Assembly: GCF_900604355.1 (NCBI RefSeq)
Contig: NZ_UWOE01000001.1
Span: forward strand, 868,001-932,000
DNA: 64,000 nt
Source: Luxibacter massiliensis
Lineage (GTDB): Bacteria > Bacillota > Clostridia > Lachnospirales > Lachnospiraceae
Direction of reading: 5' to 3'
Part shown: positions 17,407 to 26,480 of the stretch, in pieces
Layout of the letters: the number at the start of each line of letters is the position of its first letter
Position numbering within the stretch: position 1 is the stretch's first letter
Notes under the pieces: model-generated
Told to the model about the DNA's origin: nothing
Databases searched by the model: none
The model's input: the letters and a program-made list of their open reading frames with translations, nothing else
Made by a program: the position numbers and the translations under genes

Positions 17407-18753
17407 TTACTTATCGTATTTCTCTTTATTGAGCACGCCCTCTTTAAAGTTTATAATTACGTTTGTAGCCGCATCACCGATTACATTCAATGTAATAACA
17501 GCCATTCCCGGTAAGTAGTTCATTGCCAGAACGAGAGAGTAGCCAATCATGCAAAGTTCTGAATGCATTCCCAAACCAGTCATAACAACATATACCATTG
17601 TTGTTCCCGCGACTGGGATTGCCGGTGTTCCTACTGCTGTACAAATGGATAAGAATGCTGCCAACACGAGTGTAGATGGTTTCATATCAATTCCTGCGGC
17701 TGTTGCAATAAATGTTACTGCAATCATATGCATTGCTGTTGTTCCGTTCATATTAATTGTCATACCTGTAGGAAGGACAAAGCTGCTGATTTCTTCCGTA
17801 CATCCTAATTCTTCTGTACATGTCTTTGTATTTAAAGGCAATGTTGCTGCAGATGAATTTGTTGCCGCTGCAAACAAACCTATTTTAAATGATTTTTTCA
17901 TAAACGGAATTGGATTCAATCTTGTTGTCAGGAAAATACCGATTGGGTAAATCGTAGAAACAAGTACCAGACTTACTATAATTGTAGTCACGATCCAGAC
18001 CATTGTCGGTCCGATATATTCCACACCGTATACGGCAAGGGTTCGTGTAATCATACAGAAGATTGCAGCCGGGCCACATGTATCAATTAGGAAATTCAAA
18101 AACATCTGGATAACATCATTTAAATTTTCTAATACTTTTTTCAGCGGCTCTGCTTTTTGGCTCATTCTCGTCATACAAAGACCGAGGATAATTGCCACAA
18201 CAACAACCGAGAGAATGGAGTTATTTGTTGAAAAGGCGCTTACTATATTGGACGGTACGGCGTTCACTATAGTAACCAACGGATTATACCCCTCCATTGT
18301 CACAGCCTCTGTAGCCATCTCGGATGGAAGGTTCACATCAAACCATCCCATAGATTTCACAAAATATGCCGCTGCACCTGCAAGAGCCGCCGCAACTACA
18401 TAGAACGAAAAATATGTGATAAATGTTTTCCCTGCAATCCGGCCCAACTGTTCTGGACTTGCCAGACTGCAAAGCGCAAGGCTTAGCGAAGTCAGAACCA
18501 GCGGAACAATTGCTAACTGCAGGCCTCGCATAAATAACTGTCCCGCAATATAAAACAATCCCAAACCTTCAAATCCTTTTGTCTGTGTAATATCCTGAAA
18601 AAGTATTGCGTGAATAATCTTCCATGCAGACTCCATTCCATGAGTATTCATAAACTCCCGGAGAAACAGCGTTAGAAATCCCACTGTAAATCCCCCTGCC
18701 ACCGCGATAATCATCCTTTTTACAATCGATGATTTTTCTTTTTTCTTTTCCAT
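17407..18753 (-). CDS. Dicarboxylate/amino acid:cation symporter (DAACS family)
   Basis: This protein of about 448 residues has eight or more hydrophobic segments. Family motifs are the serine-rich re-entrant loop AATNSSAATLPLNTK and the cation/substrate motif TINMNGTTAMH (family form NMDGT). It imports C4-dicarboxylates or acidic or neutral amino acids with Na+ or H+. ATG 18753 (MEKKKEKSS) follows GGAG with normal spacing; the frame extends 17 codons further without a better site. It lies downstream of the DeoR gene but after a strong terminator, with its own promoter at 18873-18901. Confidence 0.92.
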   Translation of the reverse strand: MEKKKEKSSIVKRMIIAVAGGFTVGFLTLFLREFMNTHGMESAWKIIHAILFQDITQTKGFEGLGLFYIAGQLFMRGLQLAIVPLVLTSLSLALCSLASPEQLGRIAGKTFITYFSFYVVAAALAGAAAYFVKSMGWFDVNLPSEMATEAVTMEGYNPLVTIVNAVPSNIVSAFSTNNSILSVVVVAIILGLCMTRMSQKAEPLKKVLENLNDVIQMFLNFLIDTCGPAAIFCMITRTLAVYGVEYIGPTMVWIVTTIIVSLVLVSTIYPIGIFLTTRLNPIPFMKKSFKIGLFAAATNSSAATLPLNTKTCTEELGCTEEISSFVLPTGMTINMNGTTAMHMIAVTFIATAAGIDMKPSTLVLAAFLSICTAVGTPAIPVAGTTMVYVVMTGLGMHSELCMIGYSLVLAMNYLPGMAVITLNVIGDAATNVIINFKEGVLNKEKYDK

Positions 18754-18872
18754 TTCCGGATCTCCTTCTTTCTCCTTAAACAAAATGTCTCTTTGTACAA
18801 TCACAGTTCCTATACAAATTCATGTGCAGTTTTGACGAATCTTTGTTTATATGTACTTTCTTCTTTATGTAT

Positions 18873-18922
18873 ATTTTACCCACCCTATCCTAGTTCGTCA
18901 ATGATTTTTCTTTGTTTCAAAG
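18873..18922 (-). promoter_or_regulatory. Promoter of the symporter gene with upstream TTTCAAAG box
   Basis: On the minus strand TTGACG (18901-18896), a 17-base spacer and TAAAAT (18878-18873) form a good sigma-A promoter for the symporter. The octamer TTTCAAAG (plus strand 18915-18922) lies just upstream of the -35. The same octamer or its complement occurs at two other promoters of this locus, suggesting DeoR control. Confidence 0.55.
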
Positions 18923-19013
18923 ATATTTATCTGTTTTTACCATATTTTGTGTTTATTTTTTGTGAATTATTTTGGTTTGACACACATATATTTTGTTTCA
19001 CAGATTTTTATGC

Positions 19014-19066
19014 AAAAAAACAGAGCGTTTCAAGCGGTCCTTACCTTACCGCCCAAAAACGCCCTG
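19014..19066 (-). terminator. Rho-independent terminator after the DeoR gene
   Basis: Read on the minus strand, GGGCGTTT pairs with GAAACGCTC around an inner GGCGGT/ACCGC stem, followed by a run of seven T. It ends the catabolic operon transcript before the symporter gene. Confidence 0.75.
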
Positions 19067-19075
19067 CCACGGGAT

Positions 19076-19152
19076 TATTTATTCCCGCGGACAACGAGCC
19101 AAGCGGACATGTTTACATGTCCATTTGGCGACCGCCGCGGGGGTCTTTGACT
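19076..19152 (+). repeat. Dispersed palindromic repeat, copy A (hairpin module only)
   Basis: It starts TTTATTCCCGCGG, then a long hairpin centred on GGACATG-TTTA-CATGTCC with flanking CCAA/TTGG and outer GC-rich arms, and ends GGGGGTCTTTGAC. It begins right after the DeoR stop codon. The middle module seen in copies B-D is absent. It is one of five related elements (19076, 26345, 50550, 53240, 61082). Confidence 0.85.
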
Positions 19153-19153
19153 T

Positions 19154-19912
19154 TTAATAGATTAATTCTATACCGTGTCCGTCACAGAATTGAATCCACA
19201 CGTCACTTGGTTTTTTGTCTGTCACAATATAATTCACGCTGTCCAAATCAATCAGGCTGACAAACGCGGTCTGATCAAATTTGGAAGAATCCACAAGCAG
19301 CGCGACTTTTTCTGCCTGCTCTAACATCAGCTTCTTAATTTCCGCTTCATCCTCGTTTGAATCTTGTACGCCTTTTTCCATATTTAGGCTTTTACAGCTA
19401 ATCAAAGCCAGTTCCACATTGTATTTTACAATATTGCTCTTCGCAAGCTGCCCTTGCAGAGACAAAGATTTTTTATTAAATTCGCCGCCGGTTGATATAA
19501 TATTAAAAGCAGAGTGCTGAAATTCATGAAACACTTCGGTTGAATTTGTCACAACTGTAAGTTCTGCGTTATCTGGCAGCAATTTTAGCGCTTCCATCAC
19601 GGTTGTACTGGAATCCGCTATTATCGCACTCTTTTCTTCCAATAAAGCCGACGTTTTCCGGGCGATCTCCTGCTTTTCTTTCAGATGTTTTGTCATCCGG
19701 CGGTAAAAATGAATACCTTCTTTGCGCACACCTTCGTTCCAAATTGCACCGCCATGTACTCTGGTGATCACCCCTTCCAGTTCGAGCTTGTCTAAATCTC
19801 TTCTGATTGTCTCTTCCGTCACATTGCACTGCCTGCTCAGCTCGGCCACCGAGACTTTTTTCAGGCTTTGTACATTCTGCCGGATAACCATCTGCCTTTC
19901 CCTGCTTGACAT
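19154..19912 (-). CDS. DeoR-family transcriptional regulator
   Basis: This 252-residue protein starts at ATG 19912 (MSSRERQMVIRQ), which follows a GGGGAGG site. An upstream in-frame ATG at 20011 lacks one. The N-terminal HTH reads VSVAELSRQCNVTEETIRRD, then LDKLELEGVITRVHGGAI. The C-terminal DeoR sensor domain has the usual SST and STGGEFNKKSLSLQG segments and a late LLVDSSKFD. Such regulators sense phosphorylated sugars. It is the last gene of a sugar or polyol operon and probably represses it. TTTCAAAG-type boxes near three local promoters could be its sites. Confidence 0.92.
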   Translation of the reverse strand: MSSRERQMVIRQNVQSLKKVSVAELSRQCNVTEETIRRDLDKLELEGVITRVHGGAIWNEGVRKEGIHFYRRMTKHLKEKQEIARKTSALLEEKSAIIADSSTTVMEALKLLPDNAELTVVTNSTEVFHEFQHSAFNIISTGGEFNKKSLSLQGQLAKSNIVKYNVELALISCKSLNMEKGVQDSNEDEAEIKKLMLEQAEKVALLVDSSKFDQTAFVSLIDLDSVNYIVTDKKPSDVWIQFCDGHGIELIY

Positions 19913-20095
19913 GATATCATTTCCTCCCCTGGCTTCTGTATATGAAACCTCTTTTTTACATAATATACTATCTCTGTCAGCATTTGCAATACTTTTTGCC
20001 TGTGAAATCATGTCAAACTCCTTTGAAATCTCTTTGTTTTCCTTTGATTTCCGTATCAGCTTAATTTTGAAAAGCAGATAGTAATCTTCGGATTT

Positions 20096-21088
20096 TTATT
20101 TATCAATATTTTCTGCCAGTTCACGCATGTAAGCAACATCATCTGTTTCTAATTCTAATTCAACAGATTTTACGTTTTCTTTAATCTGCCCTACTGTTGT
20201 CGAACCGCTCAACAGATTCAGGAAATCGCCCTGGGCAAGAATCCATCCAAGCGCCAGATTTGCGGTTGTACAGCCGTACTTCTCACACAGCGGTTTCCAT
20301 TTATCCATCATATCCATAGCTGCCTGCATATTATCCGGCTGGAACCATTTTTTAGGGATCTGCGCACCTACTGGCTGATAATCTCTTGGGAATGTTCCTG
20401 AAAGCAATCCCATTTCCAATGGTGAGTATGCCTGGATGGTTACGCCATTTTCACGGCAGCAGGGAATAATCTCATCTTCAATGGCGCGATCCAAAATTGA
20501 ATACTTAACCTGGACGATATCCAAATCCCCCCATTTCAGATATTCTTCAATGTGGTGAATATCGACGTTGGCGGCGCCGATAGCTTTTATTTTTCCCTGT
20601 GCTTTTAGTTCATTCAGTACGTCCATTGTTTTCTGGATCGGCACAAAGTACTCTGTTCCTTCAATTGCCTGCCAGTGTGTCATATACACATCAACATACT
20701 CTGTTCCCAATCGCTCTAAAGAACCAAGAATTTCTTTTTTCACGGATCCACTGTTCAAATTTTTGTATAACTGAATTCCGTTTACTTTATTGAATAAATC
20801 TCCTTTCATTTCCTGATCCCATGTCACGCCGCATTTTGTGATAATAACAATATCTTCACGTTTCATACCTTCCAATGCTTTGCCCAAGATCCGCTCACTG
20901 TTTCCAAAATTGTATCCCGGCGCTGTATCAATTAGATTTACCCCACACTTCGGCGCCTCTCTGATTGTATCTACAACTACCTGAAGTTCATGGTCTCCGC
21001 CCCATGCGGAACCACCTCCGATAGACCATGTTCCAAGACCGATTCTGGAAATGTCTTTTCCTGTTTTTCCAAGTTTCATAGTTTTCAT
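20096..21088 (-). CDS. Aldo/keto reductase (catabolic operon)
   Basis: This 330-residue AKR has a family signature near the N-terminus (SRIGLGTWSIGGG), catalytic Asp and Tyr in LIDTAPGYNFG (near 54 and 59), Lys in IITKCGV and His in YMTHWQA. It differs from the two AKRs near 14-16 kb in the His motif and is closer to AKR11-type general-stress or sugar-phosphate reductases. It sits in the catabolic operon between the PfkB kinase and the DeoR gene. It probably reduces an aldehyde such as the one released by the upstream aldolase, which is inference. Confidence 0.9.
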   Translation of the reverse strand: MKTMKLGKTGKDISRIGLGTWSIGGGSAWGGDHELQVVVDTIREAPKCGVNLIDTAPGYNFGNSERILGKALEGMKREDIVIITKCGVTWDQEMKGDLFNKVNGIQLYKNLNSGSVKKEILGSLERLGTEYVDVYMTHWQAIEGTEYFVPIQKTMDVLNELKAQGKIKAIGAANVDIHHIEEYLKWGDLDIVQVKYSILDRAIEDEIIPCCRENGVTIQAYSPLEMGLLSGTFPRDYQPVGAQIPKKWFQPDNMQAAMDMMDKWKPLCEKYGCTTANLALGWILAQGDFLNLLSGSTTVGQIKENVKSVELELETDDVAYMRELAENIDK

Positions 21089-21160
21089 AATTTGATATCC
21101 CTCTTTCTAATCTTTCCGGTGTTTCCTGCAAGCCACAGTACTCCCGGAAAACAAATCTGA

Positions 21161-22129
21161 TTACTTATAGTCCTCACGATATTTTGCAAGCATTCTATCT
21201 ACAATTGCTTTGTCCACAACTCCTCCGGTTGCGCCGACATACTGAATGGAAACAGCCGCCGTACAATTCGCATAAATTGCACATTCACGAATATCCCTGC
21301 CTTCCAGCAGACCGGTAATAAATCCTGACGCAAAATTATCTCCTGCGCCGATTGTATCAATGGCCGTAACACCTTTACATGCAGGAACAATCATCGAACC
21401 TTCTGCATTGCGGATATAGCATCCCTTTTTGCCGATTTTCATAATGACATTTTTTACACCGCACGCATATAACTTATCGGCTACTTTTGCTGGGTCGCTT
21501 TCTCCTGTCATTTCACTTGCCTCTTCAAAGTTTGGGAAGAAGTAGTCCACATAACTCAGTGCTTCTGTAATACTATCTAAAGTCTCATTCAGCCTAGGAG
21601 AAACCATATCTGCACAGATAATCATTCCCTCTTCTTTTGCCTTTGTGAAAACAGAAACCAATGCTTTGTTATCAAACAACGGATTATTAAAAATACTTGC
21701 AAATGATAGAATCTTTGCATCTTTCAGGGCGGACATATCCAAATCTTCATATTTGAATTTCCATAAGCTCCCCTGACGGTTTGTAATAAATGTACGTTCT
21801 CCATCCGCAGCCACCAGGCCTATATTGATAGACGTATCTATGGCAGGATCTTGTTTAATATACTTTGTATCAATACCAGTTTTCGCGCAATGACTCAATA
21901 CAAACGCCCCCGCCACGTCAACCCCAACGCAGCTCATCAGTCCGACTTTATGTCCCAGTCTTGTTATAATCGTAGATTCATTAATGGCGTCGCCGCCGAT
22001 TGTCATTGCAATTCCGTCTACCGGATAAGATACTACGTCAAACACTTCTTTACTGACCGGCCTTAAGGGCAAGTCGACAATTGCCGCCCCTATAATGATT
22101 ACATCTAAATCTTTACTCACTTTATTCAT
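21161..22129 (-). CDS. PfkB-family carbohydrate kinase
   Basis: This ribokinase-type protein has about 322 residues. The N-terminal GG motif appears as TIGGDAINESTIITRLG. The C-terminal signature AIDTIGAGDNFASGFI carries the catalytic Asp and anion-hole glycines. It phosphorylates a sugar or sugar phosphate with ATP. The start is either ATG 22129 (MNKVSKDLDV, chosen) or ATG 22147, and both overlap the end of the aldolase gene. The kinase-aldolase pairing suggests that it makes the phosphorylated ketose cleaved by the aldolase. Confidence 0.9.
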   Translation of the reverse strand: MNKVSKDLDVIIIGAAIVDLPLRPVSKEVFDVVSYPVDGIAMTIGGDAINESTIITRLGHKVGLMSCVGVDVAGAFVLSHCAKTGIDTKYIKQDPAIDTSINIGLVAADGERTFITNRQGSLWKFKYEDLDMSALKDAKILSFASIFNNPLFDNKALVSVFTKAKEEGMIICADMVSPRLNETLDSITEALSYVDYFFPNFEEASEMTGESDPAKVADKLYACGVKNVIMKIGKKGCYIRNAEGSMIVPACKGVTAIDTIGAGDNFASGFITGLLEGRDIRECAIYANCTAAVSIQYVGATGGVVDKAIVDRMLAKYREDYK

Positions 22130-22961
22130 CAGCCCTTCCGTCATCACCGAATAGTTTTATCTTGTACATTGCCCTCTCTTTTACAGCCTGCCTTACGGCG
22201 CGTTCTACAGCCAGGAAAGGTTCGTCCTTATGCTTGTTAATTGCCTCCATTGCCGCTTGGCAAAGTTCTGTATGAATATTGATTTTCGCAATACCAAGAG
22301 AAATTGCTTTCTTAATATCTTCATCACCGATACCGGATGCACCATGAAGAACCAACGGAACGTCCACAGTATTTGCAACTTCTTCAAGGATATCAAATGC
22401 TAATCTCGGTTCGGATGTGTATACCCCGTGCACATTTCCAATGGCTACGGCCAGAGAGTCGCAGCCTGTTCTTTCTACGAAATCCTTTGCCTGCTTCGGA
22501 TCTGTATAATGATACTCTGACAAAGCCTCTTCATAGACAGTTTCATTTCCTACGTGTCCGAGTTCTGCTTCTACTGGAATGTTATACGTATGGAAATAAT
22601 CAACGCATCTCTTGATTTCCGCAACATTTTCTTCATAGGGAAGGGCAGATGCGTCGCGCATTACAGAGTTCATACAATGATTTACGGCATTCTGCAGAAT
22701 TGTCATGCTGCGGCCATGGTCCCAATGAAGGATTACTGGAATGGATGCTTTCTTTGCCATAGACTCCATCATATAGCAGTAATCTTCAAATGAAGTATTT
22801 CCCGTAAATCCTGTTCCGAATGAAATAATAATTGGTGCGTGGAGTTCTTCAGCCGCATCAATTACCCCCATTAGCATTTCAGCATTCCATACGTTAAAAT
22901 GTGGAATTGCATAATGTCCTTCGCTTGCTTTTCTTTCCCAATATCTGATATCTGAAATCAT
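22122..22961 (-). CDS. Class II fructose-bisphosphate/tagatose-bisphosphate-type aldolase
   Basis: This 279-residue zinc aldolase has the N-terminal HYAIPHFNVWNAEM, then VILHWDHGRS (catalytic Asp and first Zn His), VEAELGHVGNE, VAIGNVHGVY (Zn His), VLHGASGIGDEDIKK (Zn His) and INIHTELCQA. It is shorter than FbaA-type enzymes and in the size range of tagatose-bisphosphate and related ketose-phosphate aldolases. It cleaves a ketose phosphate into DHAP and an aldehyde. Its exact substrate cannot be read from the sequence. An AGGAG site precedes ATG 22961. Confidence 0.92.
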   Translation of the reverse strand: MISDIRYWERKASEGHYAIPHFNVWNAEMLMGVIDAAEELHAPIIISFGTGFTGNTSFEDYCYMMESMAKKASIPVILHWDHGRSMTILQNAVNHCMNSVMRDASALPYEENVAEIKRCVDYFHTYNIPVEAELGHVGNETVYEEALSEYHYTDPKQAKDFVERTGCDSLAVAIGNVHGVYTSEPRLAFDILEEVANTVDVPLVLHGASGIGDEDIKKAISLGIAKINIHTELCQAAMEAINKHKDEPFLAVERAVRQAVKERAMYKIKLFGDDGRADE

Positions 22962-22997
22962 AATCTTCTCCTTTTTCCTAATATAAACTATTTTTTA

Positions 22998-23052
22998 TGA
23001 GGGTGCCGCAAAATCATCAAATTAGATTATTAGATGATGAAGCGATACCCCC
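22998..23052. other. Intergenic hairpin between dehydrogenase and aldolase genes
   Basis: Arms at 23001-23018 and 23033-23050 (ACCC/GGGT, GCG/CGC and GATGAT/ATCATC) form an interrupted stem of about 13 pairs with an AT-rich loop. No T tract follows on the minus strand, so it may be an mRNA processing or stability element rather than a terminator. Confidence 0.4.
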
Positions 23053-23143
23053 GGTATGTCCGGCGGAAGGGAAGATATTGCTTTGGCAGAGTATTCATCT
23101 ACTTTTGCAATAACCCTAAATTCCGGTATTTCCTGGATGTCAA

Positions 23144-24199
23144 TTATTCGGCTACTTTAACTACGCCTTTTACCATGTCCGCTTTTTTCACAGGATCGAT
23201 AGCCTCCTCAAATGCCTGCTGCACATTTTTGTAATCATATACATTTGTAACCATGTCTTTTACGTTGAACTTGCCTGTAGCAATTGCTTCAATTGTCTGC
23301 GGGAAGTTATTGCAGTAACGGAATGCCGTCTGGATTGTAACCTCACGATTAATCTTTAGGAAATCAATAGGTACCGGTTTGGACTGTGTTCCTACCATCA
23401 TAATTTTTCCGCCGCGAGCTACTGCCTGGACTGCCTGCTGCGCTGTAAATGCAGCCCCTGCAGCCTCAAACACCAGATCCACTCCGTGGTCTCCGTAAAG
23501 TTCTTCTGAACGGAGTACTGCAACGGTATCCTGATCTTTTCCGTTAATCACTCTCTTGGCGCCCAGTTTTAATGCAAGATCCAGACGTTTCTGAATTACA
23601 TCTACTACCGTAATGTCTGTGGCGCCAAGACTCTTACATGCCTGAAGTACCATCAGGCCGATTGTGCCGCCGCCAAGAATTACAATGCTTTTTCCTATGG
23701 ATGCGCCGCCAAGAACTGCCGCATGCATACCTACCGCTGCAGGTTCTACTAATGCGCCTTCCATTGTAGACATTCCCTCCGGAATATGGTATGTCCATTC
23801 TTCAGGATGTGTCATATATTGTGTCAAAGCGCCTTTATAGTTCGGCTGTGTTGCCATAAAGTCAACATCTGGACAGATATTGTAACGGCCTGTACGGCAG
23901 TATTCACAGGTATCATCCGGCACGCCCGGTTCAATCAATACTTTATCGCCGACTTTGAATTTTGTTACCTTTGGGCCAATTCCAACAATTTCGCCGGCAA
24001 CTTCATGTCCAAGACCAATTTTTTGATTCGGGTCTTTCGGTGGGATAAATGGGCCAAATTCAAAACCGTGGATGTCTGAGCCGCACATACCCACATATTC
24101 TACTTTCATAAGAATCTCATTGTCTTTTGGTTCCGGTACTGCACACTCCTGAATCTCAAACTGTTTGGGAGTTACTAAGATTGCTTCCGAATTTTTCAT
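23144..24199 (-). CDS. Zinc-dependent medium-chain polyol/alcohol dehydrogenase
   Basis: This 351-residue MDR protein binds catalytic zinc through VGMCGSDIHGFEFG (Cys and first Asp/His region) and GLGHEVAGEIVG. The structural-zinc lobe is incomplete (DDTCEYCRTGRYNIC, first Cys replaced), as in sorbitol dehydrogenases. The Rossmann motif is VILGGGTIGLM. The likely reaction is polyol to ketose with NAD+. ATG 24199 is chosen because AGGAAG lies nine bases upstream; an in-frame TTG at 24208 is less likely. It lies between the MFS transporter and aldolase genes in the catabolic operon. Confidence 0.9.
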   Translation of the reverse strand: MKNSEAILVTPKQFEIQECAVPEPKDNEILMKVEYVGMCGSDIHGFEFGPFIPPKDPNQKIGLGHEVAGEIVGIGPKVTKFKVGDKVLIEPGVPDDTCEYCRTGRYNICPDVDFMATQPNYKGALTQYMTHPEEWTYHIPEGMSTMEGALVEPAAVGMHAAVLGGASIGKSIVILGGGTIGLMVLQACKSLGATDITVVDVIQKRLDLALKLGAKRVINGKDQDTVAVLRSEELYGDHGVDLVFEAAGAAFTAQQAVQAVARGGKIMMVGTQSKPVPIDFLKINREVTIQTAFRYCNNFPQTIEAIATGKFNVKDMVTNVYDYKNVQQAFEEAIDPVKKADMVKGVVKVAE

Positions 24200-24235
24200 T
24201 TTTACCAACTTCCTTTCTGCCCTTATATCCTGAGA

Positions 24236-25606
24236 TTATTCTACGTTACCGATATCTTCTACAGACTCTCCTCTTGTTTCAACACCGAACACAAGAATAC
24301 TTACTGCAATGATTGCTGCAACGATAGAGATCAATACAAACACGCCCGTGCTTCCAATTGAGTTTGCCACATATGTAACCAGGAATGGGAAAAAGATATT
24401 ACTTACACGTCCCATTGCGTTACTGAATCCTGAGCCTGACAGCTTTGCTGATGTGGGCCACATCTCTGGCACATATACTGCGGAGGCATAACATACGTAC
24501 ATATAAATAAATGTATTCAATACAAATGTTGAAACAATTAATCCTGTCATGGATGTCTGCTGTCCTGTAACAATGCCCATAATAGCCATTGTTGCCAGAA
24601 GAATTACGCCGAATGCCTTTCTTGGAATCTTATCTACAATCAGAGATGCAATAAAGATTCCGAATGGTGCGCCGAAAAGACCGAACATTGTCATAAACTG
24701 TGACTGTGATGTGTCATATCCCATAGATTTTAACAGGGATGGCATCCAGTTCATCAATGTATACTGAATGGTATTCATACCGATTAAGACAAGTGAGCCA
24801 ACAATTGTCCTCTTCAATAATTTGCCTTTAAACAATGCTGAATACGGCAGTTGTTTCACAGGCACCGGCGCTGTTGTTACTTCAGGAAGTTTTTTGCCTG
24901 TAGATGATTCGATTTCTTTTTCAATCTGTGTCACAATTGCATCTGCCTCTTCGATTCTCCCCTGTGCCTCTAACCATCTTGGAGACTCAGGGTATTTCCT
25001 TGCAATCAGGATAGACGCAATGATTGAGAGAATAGACGGAATCATGTACTGAACTCTCCAGTTCATATTGTAGCTGATCCCTGTTGAGATAATCAAAAAT
25101 GCTATCAGGTTGCAGATTGGGTGAGCCCAGTTTCCGATAAAGGAGTTACGGCTTGACCATACGCCGCGGTTTCTGCCCGGTACATACTCTGTGAATCCTG
25201 CAAATAATACAACCAACAATGCGCCAAGGCCAAATCCTTGTATAAGTCTGAATACATACAATACATATATATTAGGTGCAAGAGCGCCGCCAATCATAGC
25301 GATGATATGAATGATTTCATATAATAAAATACTTTTTTTGCGTCCAATTTTATCTCCAATTGGCCCGCCAACCAAAGCGCCGAACAACTGACCTGCTGTA
25401 TAGGTTGTCCCCCACATTGCCAGAAGCGCTGTTCCCGGCTCCAACCAGTGCAATTCATTTAACAGAATATTCTGTACAGCGCCGCCAATACCATTTGACC
25501 AGCAGACCAGAAGTGCAAACGCTGATACCAGCCACATTTTAATATGCCAGTTTGAATTCGGAAGACGATCAAGTCTTGCACCGATGTTTACATTTTTTCT
25601 TTCCAT
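24236..25606 (-). CDS. MFS transporter, sugar/polyol porter type
   Basis: This 456-residue protein has about 12 membrane segments. The loop 2-3 signature reads GGPIGDKIGRKKS, and a second-half copy (LIVDKIPRKAFG) is weaker. A central cytoplasmic loop near residues 195-240 (RKYPESPRWLEAQGR) is the conserved PESPRWL motif of sugar and aromatic-acid porters. It probably imports the substrate of the surrounding operon by proton symport. An AAGGGGAAGGAA site precedes ATG 25606. It is 26 bases from the upstream epimerase gene, so they are co-transcribed. Confidence 0.92.
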   Translation of the reverse strand: MERKNVNIGARLDRLPNSNWHIKMWLVSAFALLVCWSNGIGGAVQNILLNELHWLEPGTALLAMWGTTYTAGQLFGALVGGPIGDKIGRKKSILLYEIIHIIAMIGGALAPNIYVLYVFRLIQGFGLGALLVVLFAGFTEYVPGRNRGVWSSRNSFIGNWAHPICNLIAFLIISTGISYNMNWRVQYMIPSILSIIASILIARKYPESPRWLEAQGRIEEADAIVTQIEKEIESSTGKKLPEVTTAPVPVKQLPYSALFKGKLLKRTIVGSLVLIGMNTIQYTLMNWMPSLLKSMGYDTSQSQFMTMFGLFGAPFGIFIASLIVDKIPRKAFGVILLATMAIMGIVTGQQTSMTGLIVSTFVLNTFIYMYVCYASAVYVPEMWPTSAKLSGSGFSNAMGRVSNIFFPFLVTYVANSIGSTGVFVLISIVAAIIAVSILVFGVETRGESVEDIGNVE

Positions 25607-25632
25607 TTCCTTCCCCTTTTTCTCTTTTTCTT

Positions 25633-26319
25633 TTATTTATCACAAAGCTCGCCTGCAACTTCACTTTCCATGATTTCCCATGCTTTCCGAATGTCTTCGT
25701 CCTTGTTCCACAGAGCTGGCGGCCCAAGGACGACAACGTCCGTCCCCGCCTCATAAAGCGGTCCGTAAACGCCGGCATTCATAGAACCATCTGCCTCAAT
25801 CAGAAAATCCAATCCCATTTCCTCTCGCCACTGTGCCAATGTACGGATTTTATCGTACATCTGCGTAATTACTTTTTGACCCGCATATCCGGCGTCAACT
25901 ATCATAATTGTCACCTTTGACAGCAGTGGAAGATAATAGCGGATTGCCTCCAGTGGGGCGGCCGGGTTCATGGCGATCCCGGCTTTACAGCCCAAAGAAA
26001 GAATTTTGTTGAGAGTCACAAAAGCGTCGCTTTCGATGCAGTCTGTGTGCGGAGTAATATATGCTGCGCCGGCTGCCGCACATGCCTCGATGTAATCCTG
26101 GGGATGCGCTACCATCAGATGCGCGTCCATTGGTGTTTTTACAACATCTTTTATTGTATTCATAAAATCGGGTCCCACGCCGAATGTTTTTACATAGTTT
26201 CCATCCTTAATATCAATATGTAAAAAGTCCGCATGTTCGTCAATGAATTTCACCTGATTTCCAAAATCGAATAAGCCGCAGCAACCCATTGACGGTGCAA
26301 GTAATAACTTTTTCTGCAT
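25633..26319 (-). CDS. Ribulose-phosphate 3-epimerase family (AlsE-like)
   Basis: This 228-residue TIM barrel carries the metal-binding set of the family: LHIDIKDG (His, Asp), MDAHLMVAHP (His), IVDAGYAGQ replacing the common VNPGFGGQ, and IEADGSMN (Asp). These variants fit the allulose-6-phosphate epimerase group more than housekeeping Rpe. It would interconvert ketose phosphates at C3. ATG 26319 (MQKKLLLAPS) has AGGAG nine bases upstream and is preferred over ATG 26343. With the kinase and aldolase it suggests a ketose-phosphate route. Confidence 0.88.
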   Translation of the reverse strand: MQKKLLLAPSMGCCGLFDFGNQVKFIDEHADFLHIDIKDGNYVKTFGVGPDFMNTIKDVVKTPMDAHLMVAHPQDYIEACAAAGAAYITPHTDCIESDAFVTLNKILSLGCKAGIAMNPAAPLEAIRYYLPLLSKVTIMIVDAGYAGQKVITQMYDKIRTLAQWREEMGLDFLIEADGSMNAGVYGPLYEAGTDVVVLGPPALWNKDEDIRKAWEIMESEVAGELCDK

Positions 26320-26344
26320 TTTTCCAATCTCCTGTTTACACATT

Positions 26345-26479
26345 TTTTATTCCCGCGGGCAATGGGCCAAGGGGATATGTAGACATATCCATTTGGCCGC
26401 TGCCGCTAGGGCCTAATACCCCGATGCCGGTACTGCTGCTAGTTTGATGCCCCATATGCCTGCATGTAAGCTTTGGCTG
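26345..26479 (+). repeat. Dispersed palindromic repeat, copy B (diverged)
   Basis: It starts TTATTCCCGCGGG, has the hairpin GGATATG-TAGA-CATATCC with compensating changes in both arms relative to the other copies, then the CCCCGATGCC...GTTTGATGCCCC module and a degenerate end (GCATGTAAGCTTTGGC). It fills the gap between two minus-strand genes, 26 bases from the epimerase start. The compensatory changes suggest that the stem matters. Confidence 0.85.
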
Positions 26480-26480
26480 A

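Noticed and set aside
19076..19152. Dispersed repeats as insertion sequences or CRISPR repeats
   Set aside because: Copies are kilobases apart, have no transposase, no terminal inverted repeats bounding the unit and no spacer array, so neither class fits.
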